DNA of 64,000 nt from Anthoceros angustus (lineage: Eukaryota; Streptophyta; Anthocerotopsida; Anthocerotales; Anthocerotaceae), in the NCBI GenBank assembly GCA_010909165.1, contig MU008170.1, positions 1,550,001-1,614,000 on the forward strand, written 5' to 3'. Position numbers and translations under genes: made by a program. How positions within the stretch are numbered: position 1 is the first letter of the stretch; every line of letters begins with the position of its first letter. Below are positions 42,314 through 51,693 of this stretch, piece after piece. Under the pieces are notes generated by a model. The model was not told where the DNA came from, did not search any database, and saw only the letters and a program-made list of their open reading frames with translations.

Positions 42314-42779
42314 GGCAATTTTGCACATCGCAATCGCTCGCCTGAAAAGCGGCATCCAACCAAGAGGGTGAAGGGAATCCAAACACGTCACGAAAGAGTG
42401 GTGGACCACACGGATAAGTTGATGGTGAACCATAATGAGAGTCTTGTAGATTACGGTATCTTTGTTTTATGCGGGTGGTCCATTTTGCACCTAGCTACCT
42501 TAGCGTAAATAGAGCCCATATTTGTGGCGAGGTTGTGGGATGAAGTGATTGACAAACCGGCATGGCTCATGAACGGAAGGGGAACCAATCGACTTTGATA
42601 GAATGCCATACATAGTCTCTCGTAGAGGAAGGGATTGATAAGTTATGGTGTTTTGCGTGCAGGTGGACAAACGAGATCACTCCCGTCCAGGCTATCCCAT
42701 CACCCATGCGTCGGTCCGTAGGCCAAGTGGTCGGTTGAGAGGGAGCATAGTCCCATCCGATCCATAGCATTTGAAGAGA

Positions 42780-43700
42780 GTAGTGGTGGAGTCGAATGGA
42801 ATATGAAATAGCGCCTAGCAAGAATGATGTGTTCTTGAGACATGGCGGCATGTCATTGGTGATTTTGAGGAGAAGTTTAGGTGGGCAATCGATGAGATGG
42901 TGCTCAAGTACAAATCCGAGTTTACACCGAGATGGCATTGAGGAAGATGAGCACGTTTCTTGCGGAGGCGTTAACGTGCTATCGGGGCGCAAGGACCGGA
43001 TCTTGCAAGATGCGCGTGCTCGCCAAGGCAAGAATGGCCAAGAAGATGTTGAAGGTGGATGAGGTGGAAGAGGCGTCCGGTTCTACGGTGACACCATTAC
43101 ATACAGTGGATGAGATGTTCGCCAAATTCGTAAATGTTTCCGATATCGTCCATAGAAAAGATTCGGAGGCGAAGTTCACCATCAAGCATAACGAACCTCT
43201 CGATCCGCTTACTTGAGGTTGAGGCAAGCGGTAAAAGACACGCGTGTGAAGACAATGCGAAGCCGCCCAGATCTACATAGCTCTCCCGGAAGGCAAAGGA
43301 GGGTGATTGCCAATTTCTTGCATATGATGCAGTGCGGATTAGTGGAACAAGCCTATGAGATGGCCCGGTCATGAAGGCGATGGGTGACAGTGCCTCTTGG
43401 GAGGAGCACAATTTGGTCGGGACGGACATGCCGTGAATAACCCAAGGTTTCATGGTAGAACCACACAACGGAACATACTCGGATGAATCAATTCCCCAAA
43501 CAAAGGACATATGGCCAATAGCGCAGCCGCCACTAAAGCAACGGTGGAATGCCCTTGGGGGGGCACACAAAGCTTCGAGTGTGAATACCAAGTGGGGAAG
43601 GAAAAGGAGCGTTGTCGCACGTGTGCCAAGACCGGACATACTGAGCGGCGTGTTGGCGGGCCCATCACGAACTCAAGCCAAAAGGCGGTAGAACGGATGT
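42780..43700 (+). pseudogene. Gypsy gag region with CCHC-like zinc knuckle
   Basis: Broken frames encode a charged gag-like protein (KVDEVEEASGS, then a segment ending NVSDIVHRKDSEAKFTIKH at about 43190). At 43608-43655 the frame reads ERCRTCAKTGHTERR, which supplies Cys-X2-Cys-X4-His; the last Cys is displaced by a frame shift. Gag would package the element RNA. It lies directly downstream of the 5' LTR leader (42314-42780), where I found no convincing primer-binding site. Confidence 0.6.
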
Positions 43701-46700
43701 CGGCGAAACCAGCGGGAGGGTACACTCGGGCGCTCCTCGGTGAGGTGCAGTGCAAGAAAATTGGCCATGGCGTAAGCACGGGGAAGTTCGGTTGTCACCA
43801 CCGAGGAGTATGATTCGGATCGAGGTGTATGCACTAATGACCATGAGGTCGTTTGAGGATGACAGGCTGGCCTTGACTTGGGAAGGCATGCGAGAAAGAA
43901 GGCCGAGGAAAAGGAATCACTCAAGATGCCCAAATCCTTGGGCAGTGTGAAGAAGACCGAGGTACGGATGTCGAGAGAAATCACCTAGTCTTGAGCTCAT
44001 GCTTGAGAAGGTGATGGACGTGCAATGAGTTTGCGTGACCTCGGGGTCAAAACACAACCATTGAGGCAAGCGTTAAAGGCTGGATGCGAAGGAGACTACA
44101 GGGGCGTGACGAGGTGTCCGGATGTGTCGGTTGGGTGAACACCTAAAACTGCGCACGGGCAAGGGGCATTGCCATGGTGAAAAACCAAGGCCGAGAGGTG
44201 ACGATCAGCAGGTTCGCTCGAACATGTGTTGGTGGACACGGTGCGGACCGGTATTGCTCGGGCGGGTGCGAAAGCCCCTGTCTGGAGATAAGCTCAAGCC
44301 ATGTGATGTCCACATCACCACATCGGAACCAAGGAACGAGTAATGGGAATGACCCGTGAGCGGTGCGCATAGAATTCAAGCCGGAACCAAGGATGCCTCC
44401 ATTGTCGTTCAGCACGGTATCTAACGCAAGGAACTATGACGTCTTGCTTGGGGCTGATGCCACACACGGCCCAACAATGGGGTAGATCTCGGAAGCATTT
44501 TACAGCCACGATGGCGAGATGGAGATTTCACACACGTGGCGGGATACCACTTGACATGAGGCGGCGGGATGAAAAATCAAATAGCATGGTGGCATTCACG
44601 GCTTGTTCGGATGTTGTGCGAGCAAGTGGTTTGGGAAGAAACCAGGATCTCATGCGGGAAGAGGTACAGGAGAGGATGTGGAGCCGCAAGTGCATGTACA
44701 TCGGGAAGAACCCCATGCTATCGAGGCATTGTCTCGGAGCTCACCCGACGAGTCAAGGCATGGAAGGCCTCCCAGGCGTCCGGACAACCATATGCCTAAG
44801 CTGAATTGGATGATACCACCTTGAGGATCAACACGGTGATTCGGTGGCAACCGACGAGCGAGGCATACATCGATGGAGTTGTGTTCGGGGATCGTGGCTT
44901 GAGCGGTAAAGTGGAATGCGAGTAAAGAAATACACGTGTGTCGAAATAGATGAGAAGGCAGGCGTGTAAGTCCGGGATCATCGGATGCAAAGAGCATATC
45001 CAGCGTTGAGCATGGAAGCGGTGAAGGGATGTCGAGCATGCCGTCCGATGTTAGCTTGGTGGGGAAACGGCGGTTGAAAGCCATGGTGTCCGTCGATGTT
45101 AATTGCGGATGGGAATGCGGGGCGTTTTCTAGAGCTGGTTGTGGAAAGGGTGACGGTGTGGAGATGGCGTGATCGAGGATTACGAAGGAAATACGGTGAG
45201 CAACCCAACTTGCTGGTACCTATTGGAGAATGTCATGGAGCATTAGACAAACGCGAGCACATCGGGAAGAGCTATGACTTCGGATGGTGGCTAGGTGAGG
45301 AATTTGTCATTGATGCGACGGGTTCATATGCCCATCGCGCGGAGTTTTTGGACCAACATCACCGTGGAGGTGTTGAGGCAACATCGTGAACCCACCAAGC
45401 CGTAAAACGATCGTGGATGAGATTCGGGGCAGGCGGATGTTCTCGGCGGTCACGAAGGACGGACAAACGCGAGCACATCGAAGAGCTATGAGCAGGATGG
45501 TGGCTAGGTGAGGAATTTGTCATTGATCTGTCGAGACGGGTTCATATGCCCATCGCGCGGAGTTTTTGGACCAACATCACCGGTGGAGGTGTTGAGGCAA
45601 CATCGTGAACCCGGCCAAGCAAAAACGATCGTGGATGAGATTCGGGCCGGCGATGTTCGGCGGTGCGAAGGACGGACAAACCGCCGTGCTTTCCGATTAA
45701 ACAAGATTGGGAAGCCGAGAAGGGCCCGCCCACGTCGTAAGAAGCGCTTCTTATGCCTTCCGCAGGTGGGGACGGCATGGTAGTGGATGTCTGAACGAGA
45801 TCGGTGAGCCCACGGTGGCGAGCGTGAACGAGCCATGGGATTCGACAGATGGGGCATCACGAGGCATCTCCAGCATATCGCCGCAAGTTGCTCGGACAAG
45901 CATTCGACACTGCTTGCATTCGCGATGAAAATGGTCACACAAATGGGCGGTACAAGGCGGAGGTGAGGCACACCTATTGGTACTCGAGAAGGCGAGTTTC
46001 CAACGGAGTATCGTGAAGAAGGTACATCGCGGACACCGCAGAACAATACAAGAAAACCGAGATGGTGTGAATTGACACAGTGGCGGATATCACGAGGAAC
46101 TAGAGGAAGCCGATCAACGAGATCCGGATATGCTCTGAAAACACGCCTTGGCGTTATTTGCTGAGCTAGGCGGTATGATCGCATCAAATTCAAGATCACC
46201 ACCACCACTAGTGAACCCGTGTTCGACGAAGGCCTGTGAGTCCCATGGAGTGGGACATCGTGAACACCAAGCCGTAAAACGATACGTGGATGAGATTCGA
46301 CAGGCGATGTTCTCACGGCAAGGACGGACAAACCGCCGTGCTTTCCAAAGAAGATTGGGAAGCCGAGAAGGGCCCGCCCACGCCGTAAGATCGCCTTATG
46401 CCTTCCGCAGGTGGGGACGGCATGGTAGTGGATGTCACTGGAAACGAGATCGGTGAGCCCACGGTGGCGAGCGTGAACGAGCCATGGGATTCGACAGATG
46501 GGGCCACGCGAGGCATCTCCAGCATATCGCCGCAAGTTGCTCGGACAAGCATTCGACCGACTTGCTGCGCATCGAACGTGGTCACACAAATGGGCGCAAG
46601 ACTAAGGTGAGGCACACCTATTGGTACTCGAAGGCGAGTTTCCAACGAGTATCGAAAGAAGGTACATCGGACACCGCAGAACAATACAATACAAGAAAAC

Positions 46701-46900
46701 CGAGATGGTGTGAATTCAAAGATACGAGTGGCGGATATGCGAGGAACTAGAGGAAGCCGATCAACGAGATCCGGATATGCTCGAAACCGACACGCCTTCG
46801 CTCACGAGCTAGAGGTATGATCGCATCAAATTCAAGATCACCACCACCACCACTAGTGAACCCGTGTTCGCAAGCATGAGTCCCATGGAGTGGGACATCG
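43700..46900 (+). pseudogene. Gypsy gag-pol linker/protease region with internal tandem duplications
   Basis: No frame exceeds about 120 codons with recognisable content. The 45247-46902 part is built of duplications: a 216-bp step (units starting 45247 and 45463) and then a 650-bp step (45606-46259 repeated as 46260-46902). Protein-like pieces are repeated in them (for example EIGEPTVASVNEPWDSTDG in the later copy). A retroviral-type protease should lie here, but I could not identify its Asp-Ser/Thr-Gly. Confidence 0.5.
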
Positions 46901-46965
46901 AGAAAGAAGATGCAAGGAATTGGCGGTAGGAGCTAATTAGGAAGTCCACTTCCAGACGCGCACTC

Positions 46966-47400
46966 GTGTTGCCATTAAAGAAGGATGAAAATGGCGAATG
47001 GAAAGACAGGAGGATGTGTGGGGACTATCGTGCTCTGAATGAGGTGACGCCTATGGAACGATACCCTATGCCCACGCCGGATGAAATTTTCGATGCCATC
47101 GGGCAGGCCAAGTATTTCACTACGTTGGATTTCCGATCAGGCTTCAATCAAATTGTCATCGAAGAGAGAGACAAGTGCAAGACAGCCTGGGCAAAGACCA
47201 ACTTTGGGAATGGGAAGCGATGCGTTTGGTCTAAAGAACGTCTATATACTTTCGGAGGGTGGGCGATTTGGAGTCGGGGCTGCGTTTGTCGATGCTACAT
47301 CGATGACATCTTGGTGTTTAGCAACAGCTGAAGAACATCTCCGGAGATTCATTGCGAAGGTTGGCCGATCGGGATTAAAGGCACATCCAAAAATGCAAGT
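46966..47400 (+). pseudogene. Gypsy reverse transcriptase core
   Basis: The frame encodes LPLKKDENGEWKDRRMCGDY then RALNEVTPMERYPMPTPDEI, TTLDFRSGFNQIVI and, after a locally shifted stretch, the catalytic YIDDILVFS (about 47297-47323). These are the RT fingers/palm motifs of Ty3/Gypsy, distinct from the Copia type (YVDDV) at 28 kb. The segment between 47200 and 47290 is read out of frame, so two compensating indels are present. The RNase H region (47640-47960) is badly broken (one recognisable piece around LHTD at 47700). Confidence 0.9.
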
Positions 47401-48249
47401 TCGCATATAAGGAAATAGAATACTTGGGACACAAGATAGTTCCGGGAGGGTGCTGCCTCGGTTGGCTAAGGTGCAATTGATCTAATGCCTCGACCCGAGG
47501 CGTCATTGCGTTGAGGGCATTCTTGGGCGGTCAACTACTATCGCCGCTTTGTCCGCAACATGAGTAGTGTGTGCAAAGCCGTATGAATTGCTCAAGAAGG
47601 AGTGCCACGGCAATGGGAACAAGAGCAAGAACAAGCTTGGCGATTGAAGAACCGGTGGCGGAAGGCCAATGTTAAAAGGCGACTTTGAGAAGCCTTTTGT
47701 CTTGCACACGGATTGAGTGCGGTCTTGGGGTGCTAGCTCAACAAAGCAGGAGGCGAGAAATCGCATCATGATAGGTCCAACAATGCCGCGGAGGCAAACT
47801 ACTCGTCATATGAAGGGAATGCGGCGGCCGTTTGGGCGGTTTACATTTCAGTATATTTGTTTGGTCGGAGCTTTTGATTGATCACGGATCGCCCCTGATG
47901 ACAAACATGAAATTGAGCGGAAACTTGCCGGATGGGCGCTTTTGCTTTAAAGTACGATATGATTGTGCATCGGCGGGCAAAGTGCATCTCAATGCCGACG
48001 GACTCGGCGGGGAACCCGGTGTGCGACAAAGGTGATGCGTGGAGCAAGGCAGACTTTGGATCCACTCAAGGCATGCCTGATTACATGGCCCTTATGTCCA
48101 TAGAGCAAGAAGATGGAAGGCATCGTGAGGAGGAGAGATATCTGGCGAGAATGAGCAAGCCATACACTCTGCGGGAAGGATGATCCTCGTATGGATCCTC
48201 GGCCCTACAGTTACAGATCGGTCGTTACACCTATGAAAGCGGCAAAGTA

Positions 48250-49110
48250 TGGGTGACGGATCGTGGAGTACTCAAGGAGGTACCACCCATAGGGAGAGGA
48301 AGCAATTGGCAACCAAGGTGCACATCACGCTTGGACACTTTGGGGTAAAGCACGCATCACATGTTGAAGAACGCCTACTTTTGGTCGTGGATGTATGCAG
48401 ATGTTGAAAAGGTGGTGGCCAAGTGTGCGCGTGTGATGCGATTAAGGCCGAGTTCAACGGCCGGGATGTGGTGCACTCACGCCCATCGAGGACTCTTCTT
48501 CGATGGTCATCGACTTGATGCACGAGCTACCAATCACCAAGCAGGCAATGTATAATCGCATGTTGATGATCGAGCATTTTTCAAAATGGGTGGAATTGGC
48601 CTTCCGCCGCTTAGAAGTTCGCAGATACCGCCCGAGCATTCGCAATGTGTTCTCGCAGATATGGTAGTTCTTGGAAGTGCTAGACCAAGGCAATGAGTTT
48701 CGAGGAGAGTTTCAGCGTTGATGGATCGAGCGATAGATCAGCGAACCTCGAGATCACCCTCGGTGATGGGTGGCGGAGCGATTAGTGCACTTTCAAGGAT
48801 TCGCGGAAATATTGCATGGAGATCGAGCCGATTGTTGGGATGAGCTATTGCCTTATGTGGCTCGGATACCGAATCGGCGTGCAAGCCGCTCTTGGCAACT
48901 TCAGTCCGTATTACATCATGTTTGGCGAAGCAGTCATGCCAAACATAGTGAACACTTACTCGGGCCGTGGGTGGGCACGGGACCCCGAAGGATGTCTTTG
49001 AATTGCAAGCAAGAGCCGAGTTATTTCAACGTGTGATCTGATGGCCATGGACAACCTAGCTATAGCCCAACAGGATCGCTTGGTATCGTTTACGAGGAGG
49101 TTCGTGGAAA
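48250..49110 (+). pseudogene. Gypsy integrase, zinc-binding and catalytic region
   Basis: At 48292-48440 the sequence encodes His...His, then MLKNAYFWSWMYADVEKVVA and Lys-Cys-Ala, the H2C2 integrase zinc domain (the second Cys is affected by a small change). Further on, a piece with Ser-Lys-Trp-Val-Glu-Leu-Ala (48580) and the segment ending SPYYIMFGEA (48903-48935) are typical of the Gypsy integrase core and its C-terminal end. Frame breaks are frequent, so catalytic D,D-35-E residues cannot all be placed. Confidence 0.8.
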
Positions 49111-49345
49111 CCAAAGCAAGGAAGTTTGAGGTGGGTGACTTTGTTTATCTGCGGCATCGACCCTCAACCACTTTGGACGTAAGCACGGGCGCTTGATTTT
49201 GCGAGTGGTACACGTCGGTGAACAAGGGGTGATTGAGTTGGAAGGACAGGATGGGCGAAGGTGTAAGAGCACATGCGGCATTTGGCCCCATGCCATCCCA
49301 ATCTTGACACAAGGACACAACCGCAAGCATGGAGACCACCGATTG
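49110..49345 (+). pseudogene. Integrase C-terminal GPY/F-type module
   Basis: The sequence reads KARKFEVGDFVYLRHRPSTT in one frame, then after a shift RLILRVVHVGEQGVIELEGQ and Asp-Gly, and then His-Leu-Ala-Pro-Cys-His. The Lys-Phe-x-Val-Gly-Asp-x-Val-Tyr-Leu opening and the Gly-Val-x-Glu-Leu-Glu-x-x-Asp-Gly strand are typical of the SH3-like C-terminal part of Gypsy integrases, including chromoviruses. Confidence 0.75.
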
Positions 49346-49485
49346 ATCTACCTTGTGGGTTCTGCGGCCGTGTCTACGATTCGGAATTAATGCTACTTGC
49401 GACAAATGCAACGCAGGTACCATGTCTTTTGCCTCGACCGCTCAAAACAATTCCGTAAGGCGATTGGTTTTGCCACCGCACACCT
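49346..49485 (+). pseudogene. PHD zinc finger fused after the Gypsy integrase C-terminus (frame-damaged)
   Basis: Reading across small frame changes, the ligands of a C4HC3 PHD finger occur in order. Cys-Gly-Phe-Cys is encoded at 49354-49365 (in PCGFCGRVYDSELMLL). Cys-Asp-Lys-Cys is at 49398-49409, followed by Asn-Ala-Gly. His-Val-Phe-Cys is at 49421-49432 and then Leu-Asp-Arg-Pro-Leu-Lys-Thr-Ile-Pro. Gly-Asp-Trp-Phe-Cys-His-Arg is at 49459-49479. Spacing (C-X2-C, 11 residues, C-X2-C, 4, H-X2-C, then the Trp two residues before the next Cys) is that of a PHD finger. At least two 1-2 base losses separate the blocks, and the final Cys is not in frame. PHD fingers read histone H3 tails. Confidence 0.75.
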
Positions 49486-50123
49486 CAAGCGAACCAAGTA
49501 GCTGGGGGCCAAGCGGCGGCTCATGAATGACGCAGACTCGGCCCAATAGGGGCAACAAGGCGCGGAGCCCGTTCACATGTCGCGCAGGCGACCACGCGTA
49601 GGTGTAGAGTAAGATAGGGGGTAATAACAAATCACGGATGTTTGGAGCCCTAAAGCGGCAGGTCATGAGTGCTCAAGGCAAAGAAGCTAGGGGCCGGGCA
49701 GGCGGTGTGAGCAAGGAAGATCGCACACGCACTTGTGAGGCAACCTTGGGAGTCGTGCGTCACGGCAGGTCGGACCTACCTCACGGGATGCACGAGGCGG
49801 TGGGTGATCACCAGCATGGCCGTGAGCGCAAAGACGACCGAGTGGTGCATCCGTGTCGTGAGGGTCGATCCTGGCGTCCAGGTGCATCCGGTGATTGGTG
49901 TTTGCAACCCATGAACTAAAATCGCTCTTGGTTTGTGGTCTTGTGACCGTGAAAGGGCCGAGTCGCCATCACACGACGCTCCCGCCGCCTCGCGATTCTG
50001 TCAGGACGACTGTCACGGTGGGCGATTGGAGGGCCGAGTGGTGTCGTGAAGGATCAAGCTCGATTGATGTGCATCGCCCGGGTGGATGCGTGACACCGCG
50101 ATTCGCGGTAAGGAGTCTGTGGT
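49486..50123 (+). other. Gypsy element, region between PHD finger and accessory ORF
   Basis: Short plus-strand frames with stops. One of 93 codons (49638-49919) ends GASGDWCLQPMN. No family recognised. It may be the broken C-terminal part of pol or the leader of the accessory ORF. Confidence 0.3.
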
Positions 50124-50855
50124 GTGGTGCTAAGGTGGTCCTATGATGGATTTGGAAGCAGATCATACACCGCAAAACACCGCATGCACATCCGCAGTGC
50201 CCCAATTCCACGAGAGGCCGTGGAAGATAAGTGGCGCACTCCTTTGGTGCGCAAGTACCACAGCAAGCGGCGGAACGTTCACGGAATTACAGGCGTTCTT
50301 GTTATCGTGGAGTCTCATCATGAGACATGCAATGTTGAGAATTTTCCATATGACCACGAGGACTTGTTGAACTTGCGGAAGGGGATGAGCAGGCAATCGT
50401 TTGTGTGGACTAGCTTTTGTGAAGGAGCGTTTCGTAAGTTAGAACATCACCTCTTTATGCATCAAGTTTTTGATCATTGGCCTAAGGAGGGGTTTTTGAT
50501 GTATAGACAGCAGGAGAAACCGGCAGACTTGCGGAGTCTGAAGGTGTGGCTTAGCCATTTGCATCGCGAAAAAGCAGGACGATATGCCATCGGCTATCCA
50601 AGAGCTTTTTATCGCCTATTTGCTTGTCTGCGGACAGGAATTTTGGAGTGGGATGAGCCCACAACCGAGTGCTGGTACTTGCTGAACAACAACGTGGGTG
50701 AATATTTGCGCACGCAATGCATCGACAAACAGTACTACGTGAATGGGTTGAATGGACCACAGATGGCCAGAGTCAAGACAGAGCTTGACGGTGATGAGGA
50801 AGAGGAGCTAATGGCTCGACGCCGAGCGAGCAGCGATTGGGAAAAGCGCAAGTAG
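50124..50855 (+). CDS. Accessory ORF of the Gypsy element, unknown function (243 aa)
   Basis: An uninterrupted 243-codon frame between pol and the 3' LTR, in an element whose gag-pol is full of frameshifts. The protein is soluble-looking: no signal peptide or membrane segment, aromatic and charged (VFDHWPKEGFLMYRQQEKPA; LACLRTG-like and WDEPTTECWYLLNNN segments), with an acidic stretch (DGDEEEEL) and a basic C-terminus (ASSDWEKRK). No env-like feature. The N-terminal 40 residues may be fortuitous; the more protein-like part starts near DKWRTPLVRKYHSKRR. Its stop codon TAG is followed directly by ATG of the next ORF. Function is not recognised. Confidence 0.55.
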   Translation: MVLRWSYDGFGSRSYTAKHRMHIRSAPIPREAVEDKWRTPLVRKYHSKRRNVHGITGVLVIVESHHETCNVENFPYDHEDLLNLRKGMSRQSFVWTSFCEGAFRKLEHHLFMHQVFDHWPKEGFLMYRQQEKPADLRSLKVWLSHLHREKAGRYAIGYPRAFYRLFACLRTGILEWDEPTTECWYLLNNNVGEYLRTQCIDKQYYVNGLNGPQMARVKTELDGDEEEELMARRRASSDWEKRK

Positions 50856-51050
50856 ATGAGTACTTTGATCACGAAGAACGGCGAGTGGCGGCGCTCGCCT
50901 GACGGCGACCCTCCGAACCCGGCCGGGACAATGTTTGACAGTTCTCTGAAGATTTTATGGGATATGAAAATGCCCAAAGTCTTTGCCGTGACGGTGGCGA
51001 CTTCTGCTGGCGGGGGCCATTGGCGATTCGAGTTTTGTGGCTTTGATTAA
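50856..51050 (+). CDS. Second small accessory ORF of the Gypsy element (64 aa)
   Basis: Begins ATG immediately after the preceding stop (TAG then ATG) and is in the same frame as it, so read-through of one stop codon would fuse the two. 64 codons, Gly/Asp-rich, ending GGHWRFEFCGFD. The end overlaps the first copy of the 105-bp block that flanks the 3' LTR. No family recognised; it may be the C-terminal part of the upstream product separated by a nonsense change. Confidence 0.35.
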   Translation: MSTLITKNGEWRRSPDGDPPNPAGTMFDSSLKILWDMKMPKVFAVTVATSAGGGHWRFEFCGFD

Positions 51051-51122
51051 TCGATGCTTGTGCAAACACTTAACAAAGTGCGGTTTATGGTCATTACACT
51101 CCGCACTAGTTACAGTCATCAA
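51017..51122. repeat. 105-bp block, copy 1 (upstream of the 3' LTR)
   Basis: Starts CCATTGGCGATTCGAGTTTT and ends near GTTACAGTCATCA. It is a direct repeat of 51586-51693, so the 3' LTR is bracketed by it. Confidence 0.85.
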
Positions 51123-51155
51123 CTTCATGTCACGGCGGCGGCTGTAGCGGTATCA

Positions 51156-51588
51156 TGACATCTGATGTGATAACTTGTGAGTGGACATGTTGATTAGCTA
51201 GGATGTGCATGAGCATGGCATGCATGCCCATCTCAGAGGCATGCACACACAAGCATCGCGATAACCATGTGTGTGACCTGCGGAGGCCCGTGAATCGCGT
51301 AAGCAACGGGTGACGGACCGTCTTTGGGCGGCGTCACGGCGGAATTATGGCGCGCCATGGACGGCGATCCTCTTGGGCGTCAAGGCGCACCGCGCTGCTG
51401 TGATCGGCGGGAAGGCGCGCCAAGCATTTAAGCGATATAAAGTAAACCAATCCGCGGTGGCAAGCGGATTCGATGTTGTTCTTAGCAGGTACGAATCCCA
51501 ATGAAGAAGGGTGCGGAGTTCGCTGACAATCACGGCTCCGGGAGGTGCGGGTGGATGGGCTTAGGCCCGATTGAAGGCAATTTTGCCA
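51156..51588 (+). repeat. 3' LTR of the Gypsy element
   Basis: Matches 41891-42313 from TGACATC to GCAATTTTG. No clear polypurine tract directly precedes it; the closest purine-rich string is GCGGCGG at 51134-51141. Confidence 0.85.
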
Positions 51589-51693
51589 TTGGCGATTCGA
51601 GTTTTGTGGCTTTGATTAATCACGATCTTGTGCAAACACTTAACTTAAGTGCGGTTTATGGTCATTACACTCCGCACTAGTTACAGGTCATCA
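51586..51693. repeat. 105-bp block, copy 2 (downstream of the 3' LTR)
   Basis: Direct repeat of 51017-51122 with a few small differences (TAATCACGATC against TAATCGATGC; TTAACTTAAG against TTAACAAAG). Its presence outside the LTR is unexpected for a simple element end. Confidence 0.85.

Larger units (their letters stand above)
41891..51588 (+). mobile_element. Ty3/Gypsy LTR retrotransposon with a C-terminal PHD finger and accessory ORFs
   Basis: LTRs of about 420-430 bp at 41891-42313 and 51156-51588 begin TGACATC and share long identical runs. Internal order is gag (zinc knuckle near 43610), pol with reverse transcriptase (46966-47330) before integrase (48300-49330), the Gypsy order. The integrase GPY/F-type module is followed by a PHD finger (49354-49480) and then by two accessory ORFs (50124-50855, 50856-51050). 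Most of gag-pol is broken by small indels. A target-site duplication could not be fixed because a 105-bp block flanks the 3' LTR on both sides. Total length is about 9.7 kb. Confidence 0.9.
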
